A DNA stretch of 64,000 nt from Sycon ciliatum (taxonomy: Eukaryota; Porifera; Calcarea; Leucosolenida; Sycettidae): positions 41,796,239 to 41,860,238 of the forward strand of contig NC_088645.1 of assembly GCF_964019385.1 (NCBI RefSeq), given 5' to 3'. Shown in pieces: positions 1 through 11,272 of this stretch. The notes under the pieces are model-generated. The model was not told where the DNA came from. It worked only from the letters and a program-made list of their open reading frames with translations, and did no database searches. Numbering within the stretch: the first letter of the stretch is position 1; each line of letters opens with the position of its first letter. A program made the position numbers and the translations under genes.

Positions 1-242
1 CCACACTGCTCGCTTACCCGGGCTAGAATGTCCAGTTGTGTGCTCTCATCAAGGCTCGCAGTAACCGACTGTATGTGCACACAACACAACACAAACACAT
101 GCATACAGAACAGGACCTGAACATATTACCAACGCCAGACTGAGAGTTCATAATCACACAAACAATACTACTTCTGAAGTGAAATAATGACTCTATTCCA
201 CTCTCAAGCGAATGTCCCTGGTAAGAGTCCTGGTGGTGACAC

Positions 243-438
243 AGGGGTGTCGGACACGGTACGGTCACTACGGTATTGACCGTACCACTTTTTGCCCCGG
301 GTACCCTGTGAATCAATAAAATACACTCATCTGGGCTCTTAATTTCCAAAACATTTCAGCTCAGCCACCCCTCCCACACCAGTAAATTGTACTTCAGATG
401 GCTGACCGCACCACACTAAAATACCTTCCGACGCCCCT
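243..438. mobile_element. hAT-like non-autonomous DNA transposon, copy 1
   Basis: A 196-bp element with imperfect 13-bp terminal inverted repeats (left AGGGGTGTCGGA; right, reverse-complemented, AGGGGCGTCGGAA). The 8-bp flanks GGTGACAC and GCTGACAG match at 6 of 8 positions, as a decayed 8-bp target duplication would. A second copy with the same body lies at 44144-44340. It interrupts a tRNA-like SINE: the sequence on both sides matches the uninterrupted copy around 19187-19315. TIR type and 8-bp duplication suggest the hAT superfamily; this is inferred. Confidence 0.55.
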
Positions 439-734
439 GCTGACAGTCAGTTTTTTCTTCAGACTTTTCCCGTTTGCATCTTTCCCTCAAACCAATGTTC
501 TATTCTATTCCACTCAGTCCATATTACAATGGTCCGTTCCTTCATGATCCGGCACCATTTGTGCTACGGCAATTCTGCTGGATAGTCATTCATTCATTAA
601 TCTCAACCTTCACTAATGAGACCTCAATGGTCAAAACAGCGCTGTATGGAGGAAGTTTTATTCGTCAGTATCTATAACTTGGAGTCGTGTTGCTGGTGTG
701 CTGAGGTCGGTCAGAGAGCACATGTGCTGGAGGT

Positions 735-2856
735 GTGGAATTATTGTTCTCTTTGTTTCGTTTCTTGCGACAATGTGAAGTGATTCCTGGTTCAGAACGG
801 CGCAATCACAACCAAACCAGCAAGTACCTCCTCCAGCCCAGCCCGTCCAACCTGCTCAGCCAGCCCGCTCAGCCAGTTGAGCCAGCTCCGCCCGTTCGAC
901 CCATCCGGCCTTGGGCAACGCCTGAACGCTTCGATGGTGAAGCAGCGCCTGACTGCACTACTCGGCGAGACCAGTTCACGCAAGTTTGCCTGGTCAATCA
1001 GTGGATGCCGCAGGACCAGGCACAATACATCCCTTTGTACTTGATCAACAAAGCGCTATGCTATTGCCTATTACCAATCGCTTGCGGCCGAAACACGGCA
1101 GGATGTTCAGCAACTACTGGTGGCTTTGGAGGGTCGTCGGTTTGCTCCACTCGTCAGGACTGACCTCCACAGAGTGGAATTAAAAGCCAGACAACAGCGA
1201 GGTGAGGAGGCATTGTCTGACTACTGCGAGGCGATTCGCCGACTATCTCACCAAGCATGCCCTACATTACCAGATCTCATTCAGGACCAGCTGGCATGGG
1301 ATCAATTCATCGAAGGACTGGACAGCAGAGCGTTGAAGGTGGCGGCACGTCGCCAAGACCCCCATACTCTGTATCAGTCACTCCAGCAAGGACTCCGGGC
1401 AACTGCCATACTTCAAGTGGGCGCTACTACTGGTACATCCCACGGCTGTCCGTGCAGCCAGGGAAGATCGCTTGGACGCCATACTAGTAAGAGTGGAACG
1501 GTTAGAAACCGTTTTGTTGTCTTTGCGGCGGCCTCAGCAGCAGCCCCAACAACAACGCCGTTGTTGCCATTGTGGAAGTGCCGAGCATCTAATTACAAAC
1601 TGCCCATCTGCACCTCCACCCCGGGGACGACGTCAGCGCCCTTCGGGAAACGGCCCGGGGTTGGCATAGAGGGGCCAGAGTCAGCTCCAAACCACCATGG
1701 CCCCGAAGTGCTGCCTGCCGCGCCTCCCGAAGTACACATACGCCCTCCCGTTGCTGTTGACAGTTGCCAATATGTTATCGGCAGAGTAAGTTTGATACGC
1801 ATAACCAATGTCCGTAATGTTAGTTGATTCTGGAAGTTCAATTTCGTTTGTCAGCATAACATAAGCATATAATTTATAAAATTAAGAAGTTGATTGTTCC
1901 AACTAGGAACACACGCTTCTTGCTGAACTTGACACTTGACTGACTCACGACTGCCATCCAGAGCACACAAGGAGCACGCCGCACCTTCAACTTCAAGACG
2001 TTTACCGCCGAAGTTGCAACTTCTAAGTTCGTTAAAATTAAAGAAGATATCAATATCAGTCCGAATTGTTGACGACAGTGGCGTGACTGTCGAAGGAGCG
2101 GTGCATGTTCAGCTTAAGTTCGGCAGCCTCCAGCTTCAGCACACAATGGTAGTTGCAAACATTGAGCCTGATGTCCTATTGGGCATAGACTGTCTCCATA
2201 GGCACGGCTGTATTGTGGATCTCGGACAAGGTTGTCTGCGTCTGAGCAGTCCGACACTCCCATTAACTCAGGGAGTTGGGCCCAAGCACCTTTCATACAG
2301 TATAGCATGCGCATGCGTGAGAACAAAAGAAAGAACGCTGTTACCGTATGTTGTCAGTTTGTAGTGTTGAAAACTTTGAGAAAGTAACCAAGTGTTAGTT
2401 AGTTTGTCATCCAACTTCTTTATTCAAGCAGAATGGAGGGTCTCAAGGACGCAATTGGATCAAAACAGGAGTCCTGTAGGAGCTCGATGACAAACCTGGA
2501 AACATTTCTCCAGAATCAAAACACAACAGACGAAGAAGTCGTGAACGCATGCAGTGCACAGCAGAGCTTGAAGACGACGCCTGCAATGGCTACCTCCCGA
2601 CTTGCGTTGTTGTAGCGTTGTCACTATGATCTACACGGATGGCTATGAACCTGATTGTACTGCTGAAAGTTGTAATGCTGCGGATATGCGTTCTGATCCT
2701 GTTGCGTTGGTTGACCTTAGTCATCTCAATACAGAAGACGCAGCAGCAGCCGCCAGGTCTCTTCTCTCAGAGGTCAGCGACATCATCTCAACGGAAGCAA
2801 TGGATCTTGGCTCTACCGGTGTTGCCAAACATGATGCCGAGACCACTAGCAGCTAG
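735..2856 (+). pseudogene. Decayed Ty3/gypsy-type retrotransposon fragment (gag, zinc knuckle, protease-like, pre-RT)
   Basis: Pieces of a retrotransposon polyprotein appear in order on the plus strand but in different frames. A gag start with PERFDGEA lies near 900-1020. A gag capsid segment (RGEEALSDYCEAIRRL, then DQFIEGL) lies at 1120-1440. A CCHC zinc knuckle with C-x2-C-x4-H-x4-C spacing is at 1562-1603. A segment like the C-terminal half of an aspartyl protease (DVLLGIDCLHRHG) is at about 2130-2260. A piece resembling the start of a reverse-transcriptase region (LLSEVSDII, DLGSTGVAKH) is at about 2750-2830. Frameshifts separate the pieces, and no YxDD motif, RNase H, integrase or LTR was found, so it is dead and truncated. 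Family assignment rests on domain order and motifs. Confidence 0.75.
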
Positions 2857-3166
2857 CCTTTTCGCCAAGCTCCAAGATGATTGCTGCATCACCTTGCCAA
2901 CGAGGTTCGTTTATTTTTCGTATTTAGTTGAAGGAGAAACCGTCGTACCTGAACCCATAGATACTAGTAGCAAAGGATAAAGTTCTGCTTGATGTGATGG
3001 GCTGTGACGTGCTTCAGGGGCACTCGAGCATCGTATCACCACAAGTGAATGCCCTTCGCAGTCACATGCACCTCAGGGCTGGTCAGCAGTAATTCTCTGC
3101 CCCTGGTATCATACGTTGGCATGGTATCATACGTTGGCATGGTATCATGCATCTGCATTGGCAGTA

Positions 3167-3344
3167 CAGTAAAACCTGGTGTAAGCGACCTCTGGGTTTA
3201 GCGACCACCTGCTCTTTACGACCGTTTTTCCATGCACCGACAGCTCTACACAGACACCGTGGGACCTGGTTCTAAAGACCACCTGGCTTTAACGACCGCT
3301 TTTCCTTGCACCGTGGGGGTGGTCGCTTAAACCAGGTTTTACTG
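3167..3344. mobile_element. 178-bp mariner-type MITE, family 1, copy 1
   Basis: TA-flanked element whose ends are inverted repeats of about 24 bp beginning CAGTAAAACCTGGT. The body carries repeated GCGACC/GACCACCTG motifs. A second copy of nearly identical sequence is at 24734-24910. CAGT termini and TA duplication are typical of Tc1/mariner-derived MITEs. No coding capacity. Confidence 0.85.
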
Positions 3345-4130
3345 TAGTAGTCACTGTCATAACAACAAGCCATGATTGCATTTGAACGCGTTGAGTTCTT
3401 TGTCCATTGTTGTTATCACATTTTCACATTTTGCTGATTGCAATAAAAACCTGCGCCGAGCAATGGATAAAGCAATTGTGCGGTTTTAACAATGCGACGG
3501 AAGTAAACATGATACTAGTACGCAGGGTCACGACTGAGCCTCACCTGCCAATCAAACATTCGCATTGGCACCAGCGCCATGTACTGCTCTTGTATCGCCT
3601 CCATCCTTCGCAAGCTCACAGCTTACTTCGCGCAACAGCAGCTCAGTTGCACTAATTACTAGTGATAAAAATATTCACCACATCACCGTTAGCAGAGACA
3701 ACAGAGTCGTGGAAAACTAGTCCTGTTCGGCTATAGGTAGTAACAAGAGTCTATAACCCCGGGGTCATGTACTTTGTGTAGGAAGTGGAGAACGATGCAA
3801 TTAGTCCCTGCAAACAGAAATTTACACATTCGCAAGCAAGGCTAAAGCTGCGTTTCAGAGTTTCATGACCAAAATCAACAGTCAGCTAAGTCTCTACAAA
3901 TAATCGTTAATACAGTACATCGTTGGCCATTATGAAATCCACAAAGCTTTCACTTCTCCAGTCAAGAAGAAGCAAAAATGATTCAGTGGGTTTGAAAAGT
4001 TCGGATCGAAAAAGTACAATCATTCATGTGTAGTTGATTCAAAACGCTTCATTCAAAACACGTGTTCGTTCCGCGCCGCTGCTCATGGGAAGAAGATGAA
4101 GAGGCTAGTAATTACGTCATGATGGAAAGG
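3345..4130. other. Intergenic, no gene recognised
   Basis: No supported coding exon. Just upstream (3109-3150) is a short tandem of about three copies of an ATACGTTGGCATGGTATC-like unit. The remainder appears unique and moderately AT-rich up to the GC-rich 5' region of the RNPS1-like gene. Confidence 0.5.
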
Positions 4131-4135
4131 TGTGG

Positions 4136-4471
4136 ATAAAATTTTGAAGAGGACGCGCGTTTTGCGCGGATTATTTCGTGTCACCACGGTAACACGCTTG
4201 CGTTGTGTCATGCAAGATGGCGGCAGAGATGGGGCCCGGGGGTGCCCGCGCCGCGACGGACGCGCGATCGCGAGTCGATCGATATCGCGATATCAACCAT
4301 CAAACAACAAAAAATCGAGCTTTTCAGTTTTTGTTGTTGTTCGCTGATTTTTTTCATTTCGGATGAAAGTAATTATTTGAAAAGAGGTGTTCGGATACTA
4401 ATTTTGTTGTTTCGAAGTTTGCTGGACGACTGTGGATGCTGTGGTACTAGGGCTGATGAGCTAGCCAGGAT
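4136..4471 (+). promoter_or_regulatory. CpG-rich promoter/5' UTR exon region of the RNPS1-like gene
   Basis: Around 4140-4300 the sequence becomes CpG-dense (GCGCG, CCGCGCCGCGAC, GATCGCGAG), unlike its surroundings, as expected of a broad animal promoter or first exon. A strong splice donor, GAT|GTAAGT, follows 4471. The last two bases before it are AT, the first two bases of the inferred start codon. The transcription start was not determined. Confidence 0.5.
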
Positions 4472-5548
4472 GTAAGTATTTACACTGTTTGTTCAGTCCT
4501 CGGCGTGCTTCTTTCTAGCTGAGCTTGCCACCTGGGTGCGTGTGTTTCAGGCCGCGTCGCTCCCCCTCCCCAGCCAGGAAGCCCAGTTCAAAATCCTCGG
4601 CGTCCAAATGGGATTCCAAATCGAAGTCGGCGTCGTCCAGCGCCAAATCCTCATCAAAGTCCGCGCCTGCAAAGTCCTCATCCACTAGCAGAGGCAGCAC
4701 GGGCCGTGGCCGTGGAAGGTCACCAGTAAGAAGCAGCAAGGGTTCCAGACGCTCCAGGTCTATGAGCTCAAGGTACAGGACTATGAGGAGCATGGGGAAA
4801 AAACAAAGCATGTACATGACTAGTACCAAGAGTCCATAAACAAGAGTATGCAATTGTGATCTCTTTTTTATGGGCCAGATGCGCGGCGTGCTGCTTTCAT
4901 TAGCCATTACATCATTCAGCTGCAGTCCGCGCACTGCGGAAAATCAAACGTCGCACTTTCCCTCTTGTTTGAAATTAACTTTCGTACGGAACTGGGGTTC
5001 ACGCGTCAACATTTATAGATCGCGTAGGTACTGGAACGGATCGAGCAAAAACGGACAGGCTCGTACGAGAAATTGTGGGTTTGTGCCTCGCACTGACTGA
5101 TATCCACAGCTGCATACTCTTGTCTATGCACTCTTGCTAGTACTAGTAGCCGTTGAAGGTATGGAAGAACTCAACTCCCATGCTTTATACCATAAACTGC
5201 ACACCAACTGACAGCCTTGAATTAATTTCCGCCACCTGCTGGAAAACCAACCTGGAAACGACGCAGCTGTGGGGGGATCATCGGTACTTTACCGTAGATA
5301 TGTTGAGTATCAAAACAGTATTCTTTCTAGACCAAAGAGTGGTATATTTCATAACATTTAATAACGATAGAAATATTTACGATACTTCTTCAGACGTTTC
5401 GTTGTTCTGAACAACATCGTCAGTGGATAAAGAAAGATATGTTGAGCCCAGTAAAAAAAGGGTTTGATACATCATATTACATTCCATGCATCTACCCTTT
5501 CTTGGCAACCCTCCTCATTGTCTCCTATGTGCGTGTGTGTGTATGTGT

Positions 5549-5594
<46 letters not shown>

Positions 5595-8401
5595 CCCCGT
5601 GCGCACTTGTGTCTCCGTGTGCACGTGTGTCACCGTGTGCATGTGCGTCTGTATACGTACGCGTACGGCTGTGCACGCATGTGTGTTGCTATTTCTCCGT
5701 CGTCGTCGCCCGACGGGAGCAGCAGTGGCACTGACAGTGGCAGCAGCAGTTACACCAGCTCATCGGGCTCCGGCTCCAGCTACACGGGCAGCAGCTCCAG
5801 CAGCTCGCGCAGCCGCAGTCCACCGCCCAGCAAGAAGCCCGCGTCGAGCACGGGCAAGTCCAGCACGGGCAAGTCCAGCACTGCCTCGGCGTCGGCCAAG
5901 CGTTCACGCTCACCAGTAGCGTCCAAGCGCTCATCACCACCATCGGCGACACGCAAACGCTCACCTCCAGCCCCGTCCAAACGTCCCGCCGCGTCCAGCG
6001 GATCCGCGCGTGGTCGCCGCTCTCCCAGTGCTTCCAGTGGCAGTAGCAGCAGCGGCAGCAGTAGTGGCAGTGGTAGTTACAGCAGTAGTGACAGCAGCAG
6101 CAGCAGGTCACCTCCGCCGCGGCGAGGCCGAGCGCAGCGCTCGCCCAAGGGTCCCTCACCCAAGCGTGGTGGTGCTGGATCACCACCGCGCAGCTCACGC
6201 GGCAAAGCCAGCTCGCCGGCTGCCCGTCGACAGGCTTCACCGCGCAAGCCGTCGCCACCACGGCGGGGCGCCACCTCTCCCCGTCGCAATGCGGCCACGG
6301 CTAGAAGACCGTCGCCAAGACGACGCTCTCCACTATCACGCCGACGGAGTCCATCGCCAAGGAGACGCAGCCCGTCACCGAGACGACGCAGCCCTGCTCG
6401 CCGACGGAGCCCGTCGCCTAGTCGCCGTAGCCCTCCTCGCAGACGACGATCACCACTGTCGCCTAGGAGACGTTCACCAAGGAGATCACCATCTCCAAGG
6501 AGACGCCGGAGTCCGTCACCAAAGAGGAGACGGCGCAGCCCTACCCCACCCAAGGCCACTAAGGTCAGGATGCTAGTTTGGTCTTATAATTATAATGTCA
6601 AACCTCGTTAGGACGAACTTCAAGGGACTGAACAAGTTTGTTTGTCTTATCTGGAGTTCTTCTTATCCAGATCTGAGAAAAAAATGATATGCCTATCATA
6701 ACTATGGATTGTATTCATGTGAAGGTGCATGCTGTGGCACATGTAACGCATTTATTCATAGCATAACCCAGCACCAGGTCAGTACAATGTGCAATGAATT
6801 CATGACAGCATGTCCTCCACCTTGCAACATGCTGTCAATTCGTTTTGCCCGTACAAGAGGCCTCGACTTTCTGAAGAAGAAAAAAACTACAGCCAGCGCA
6901 CCCACGTGGACCGAAAGTTCGTATTATACGCTGATTTTATTCAAATCACACTTGAAATTAGCTCGTCTTCACGAAAGTCCGCCCTACAGGAGTTTGTCGT
7001 AAACGAATAATTTTGACTTGATGTGATGCCTAGCCCTACAGTCCATTTCAAAACTATAGACGCGTACCTAGGCAAAAACCGTTATGCCAGCATCTATACC
7101 ACATAAAATATGTGATCACTTTGTGCATAAATTTTTCCAAATTGGGCGTCTGTTATCCAATCCTTTAGAAACTATATGAGAGTAATTGTGGAGCGATCCT
7201 GAGCAATATTCCGAAAACTATTCTCAAAAAGTTCCAACCAAATTTGAAATATTTCAAAAACCCTACGCGTCTATAGTTTTGAAATGCACTGTAGTTCGTA
7301 CTACAGTCCATTCAGAAAAGGTTGATATCCTAGCTTTTGGCCGTAAACGGGTCAAATTTTGAGTTTTCGTCTCCTTTTTTTTGGCAATCCCCCATGGAAT
7401 ACTCTTCCAATTGTGTTTTTGAAGTCTATTTCTCCAAAAAGCAAGCCATGACAAGAATAGGATTTCGGCCAGGTTTTGTCCCCAAAGCACTGAATTGGGT
7501 AAAAACCATGAAAATCCAGGCCGTTCACTCCACTTGCATAACAGTACATTTGCGGTTCGAACCCCAGTTGAGGTGCCTTTTTGGGCCCTTTTTCAAGTTT
7601 CGAATCGCGCGGCACTGCACAGTGTACCACAAAATCGCCAAACACGGGAGCTCTCCAGAGCCAGCGCTCAACCTTTTCTGAATGGACTAATCGAAAGTTC
7701 GCCTTTTCAGTGTTCGTCCTAACGAGGTTTTACTCTGCTTTCAGATAAGTATTTCTAATTGTAACCGTATTGTGCAGCAGTGTCTGTACGGTAGTGACAG
7801 TAGCGTCATACACACACGCTACGACCATGGCCTTTTCGTCCAGGATGGTCTGCCCAGAGCCCCTGTCCTGCTGTAGCGCGCTAAAAATGTGCCGAAAAAC
7901 CTTTGTCGTTTGTTTTCTTCTCACCGTCTTCAGGTGCACGTTGGCAAGCTGACAAGGAACGTGACTCGCGAGCACCTTCGCGAGATCTTCTCGCAATACG
8001 GCCACGTCAAGACGGTCGACCTACCCATGGATCGCGGCACCGAGCTGCCGCGCGGCTTCGGCTACGTGGACTTTGAGAAGGAGGAGCAGGCCAGCCTGTG
8101 CATCCGTCACATGAATGCCGGCCAGATCGACGGACAGCAGATCACCGCGGTGCTGGTGCACGCGCCTAGCGCCGCCAGCGGAGCGTCGGCACGCTCAGCC
8201 CCGGCCGGCGGTGGCGGTCGTGTTTACGTTGCACCTCGCCGCCGCAGCCCGTCTCCTCGCCGACGATCGCCGCCACGGCGACGGGGTGCCGGCGCTTCAC
8301 CCGCTCGACGTCCGGCCGGTGGATCACGGCGACGATCCTCGACGAGTGCATCTTCCGGCTCATCCTCCTCATCGGGATCCTCATCATCCGACGAGCGATG
8401 A
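4470..8401 (+). CDS. RNPS1: RNPS1-like RNA-binding protein with serine-rich domain (4 exons)
   Basis: Coding exons are 4470-4471 (AT of the start codon), 4551-4772, 5720-6563 and 7934-8401; all phases agree and give 511 codons. Residues 2-356 are Ser/Arg/Pro-rich with RS and SP repeats. A single RRM begins in the last exon with VHVGKLTRNVT (RNP2) and contains RGFGYVDF (RNP1) and GGQ-like AGQIDGQQIT. The tail is again RS-rich, ending in SSSSDER. RNPS1 is a nuclear splicing activator and peripheral exon-junction-complex factor that works with the SAP18 and Acinus or Pinin complexes. Serine-rich domain, RRM and RS/P tail in this order, plus close RRM similarity, support the call. It is longer than the human protein (about 305 residues) because of the expanded SR region. 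The acceptor at 5720 could instead be 5723 in the same phase. Confidence 0.88.
4773..5719 (+). other. Intron 2 of the RNPS1-like gene with (TG)n tract
   Basis: Donor AAG|GTACAG at 4773; acceptor after 5719 behind a pyrimidine-rich stretch. It contains a (TG)n microsatellite at about 5527-5592 followed by a degenerate TG/CGTGTG stretch to about 5690. No other gene seen. Confidence 0.7.
7039..7291. mobile_element. Mariner-type MITE in the RNPS1 intron
   Basis: 253-bp element flanked by TA on both sides, with inverted repeats of about 28 bp that differ at one base; the left end starts CAGTCCATTTCAAAACTATA. It lies inside intron 3 (6564-7933) of the RNPS1-like gene. Non-coding. Confidence 0.85.
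7304..7688. mobile_element. Second TIR element in the same RNPS1 intron
   Basis: Inverted repeats of 21 bp (left AGTCCATTCAGAAAAGGTTG) bound a segment of about 385 bp. It starts only a dozen bases after the preceding MITE and shares the terminal CAGTCCATT with it. TA lies on both sides, though the right terminus has lost the expected G. No coding potential. Confidence 0.75.
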
Positions 8402-9201
<800 letters not shown>

Positions 9202-9499
9202 TACCGTAAAAGTCCGTAAATAAGTACGTATTTACTTTCGAATTTAGTGACCACACCCGTCCTAACTTTCGGGCGGGTACTGACTTTCGGGCACGAACTA
9301 ACTTTCGGACCTGACTTGTGTGTAGTGGAGAAGTCATTTTCATGTCGATGTACATGCTACGTGCTGCATGTACGCACCGTACCGGTACTTATTTCGGGCA
9401 GTATGTTTATCGGGCTCGACTTGACTTCAACAGACAGAGCCAAAAGAATGAAGGGGGCATTTCTTTCGGGCAGGTACTTATTTACGGACTTTTACGGTA
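9202..9499. mobile_element. 298-bp MITE with perfect 26-bp inverted repeats
   Basis: The two ends are exact reverse complements over 26 bp, including the flanking TA (left CCGTAAAAGTCCGTAAATAA). The interior repeats the motifs ACTTTCGG and TTTCGGGC. No transposase remains. Perfect termini suggest recent mobilisation. Confidence 0.85.
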
Positions 9500-10661
9500 G
9501 CTGGGGGATGAGGTTATGTACTCTTGCTTATAAATAGCGGTAACCTTGTAGTGATCTGCCCTCGTGCAAAGCTCGCTGTGTTTATCGCAGTTAGAGCACT
9601 CTGACTTTTGTTGTTGTTTTGTAGTTGCCGCTGCTGCTGCCACTGATTGTGTAGCTGCAGTGTTCGCTGAATCATAACAAACTCTTAGCACAGATCTATA
9701 ATATTATGATAAATGTGTTCTCTACCATTAGCATTCTGAAGGAGATGAATGTCGGCAAAACGTGTCCTTCTGTATCAAATCTTGCTCCTGTTGTCCGTTT
9801 CGACTATCTACTCTTGTACATGTACGTGACGTATTTTCTCGCTAGACCTTTGCTGGTGTGTTATCGTTCGGAGCTGGGAAAGGGAAGCTCTGGCTTGATG
9901 AGCAAGTGTGCTCCGGGTGAGCGTGATCGTTTGGTCGAATCCGGAGTAGGTGTACTTGGAGTGGAATCCGACCACACCGGGAGTGGCCGGAGTGGAAATG
10001 GAATCTTTGTACGATTATGCGTACATGTTGCGTACTCCGCCCTTGTTTTGTTCGATTGGTCCAGTGTTGCTCGGACCACACCGCCTGCTCGCACTCAATC
10101 CAGATTCGCCAATCGATGACACCCTAATTCTCCTATGTAGTACAGTAGTAATAGTATTTTTATTTATAGTGGAGAAACCAAAACAGGCAGATGCCTAATA
10201 ACAATGGACCCACTGTGTAGGGTGGAGGAGGGGGGGGGAGACAGATGCCTAATATTAAAAACAATGGACCCACTGTGTAGGGTGAGACATGGCTAAGTAA
10301 TGGTAACCTCCTGCACAATGGTGTTCGTTATCCATGCATCAGGAGTCGACTGCACTCTCTGACACAGGTCACCTGACACCAGAACTAATCAAGGTATGAC
10401 TCAGAAATACAATGTAGTCGAGTCGACCGAGCTGTACTTCCGGTGCCGAAAGGCGGACTCACACAACTTGCTTCCCCTGGTCTCATCTCCAACACGAAGT
10501 ACTTTTCCAACCACACCGGCCGAAATTCAAAATAAAAGAAGAAAGAAAAGTACCCGGTATTCATAAGGCTGAGGGAATTGAAAACGGGAACTTACCACGC
10601 GCGCGTGTGTGTGCGTGTGTGTGTCTGTCTGAAATTGAAATGAAAAATAGGGATTCACTGG
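9500..10661. other. Intergenic, no gene recognised
   Basis: Contains an imperfect direct duplication (GATGCCTAATA followed by AACAATGGACCCACTGTG) at about 10187-10224 and 10243-10283, and a short (TG)n/CG run at 10599-10625. No supported exon. Confidence 0.5.
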
Positions 10662-11150
10662 CCAGAAAAAAAATTTCACGGTTCGCGTGAGACTCGGCTG
10701 GAAGCCGGGTTTTCCGCATCCGTAGGAACGCCACCACCCTTCAAGGATCAAGGCGCAGATGCAGCTCCTAAAGCGGTGGGAGGTGAGTAGATCAGCTCAC
10801 CAGCAAGTGGTCAAAGACCGAAAATCCCATTCACTGCATCCATGTTTTCCTCGTGCCAGGCCACGAGTTCCCAATTAACTGTGGGTCGCAGCACGGCTGG
10901 AAAAAATCCTTCCGCTTCCAAGCAGGACTTGAACCTGGTACCCTCTGTTTCTCAATCATGGTCTTAGACCATCCCACTATGCCTGCCTGCCAGAAAAAGT
11001 CACTTCAAACAGCTGTGTGGTGGATACCAGGCTAAACATAGTGGCGGTCAATTCATCAGCCTTGCAAGCTGTTGAATGGTGATTGGTGTAATCCCAGCAC
11101 AAGTTGCCATGTCTAACATAGCTGTTCGCTATCATCGCTTCCGCGATGGG
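10646..11150. repeat. Interspersed repeat interrupted by the SINE, copy 1
   Basis: The flanks of the SINE (TAGGGATTCACTGGCCAG on the left; GTCACTTCAAACAGCTGTGT and onward to about 11150 on the right) match the continuous sequence at 31838-32005. It is therefore one interspersed repeat split by the SINE. Class unknown. Confidence 0.75.
10671..10989 (-). mobile_element. tRNA-derived SINE, family 1 (minus orientation)
   Basis: Read on the minus strand it starts with a tRNA-like head carrying an A-box-like TAGTGGGATGGTC and a B box GGTTCAAGTCC, followed by a body shared with 24915-25152 and a 3' tail CGAACCGTGAAATTT. A 9-bp target duplication CCAGAAAAA flanks it at 10662-10670 and 10990-10998. 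It lies inside a second repeat whose uninterrupted copy is at 31838-32005. Pol III transcription is expected for this class. Confidence 0.85.
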
Positions 11151-11201
11151 AATGTCTGAGGTCTGAGGTCTGTCTGTGCATGTGTGTGTGCTTTAGTTTA
11201 T

Positions 11202-11272
11202 GGCCATCAGGGAGTCGTACCCAAACTAGTTTGGGTACGACTCGCGAATTTGGGTACGACTCCCTGATGGCC
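11202..11272. repeat. Nested palindrome
   Basis: Outer arms 11202-11225 and 11249-11272 are perfect 24-bp inverted repeats. The inner segment 11212-11243 is itself a perfect 32-bp palindrome centred on CTAG, so the left arm can pair with either of two partners. Confidence 0.9.

Noticed and set aside
4515..4934. Minus-strand 139-aa ORF opposite RNPS1 exon 2
   Set aside because: Shadow of the Ser/Arg-rich coding exon; no independent support.
7552..7575. B box GGTTCGAACCC as a pol III promoter
   Set aside because: No matching A box or tRNA fold, and it lies inside a TIR element; the motif is near-palindromic and may be chance.
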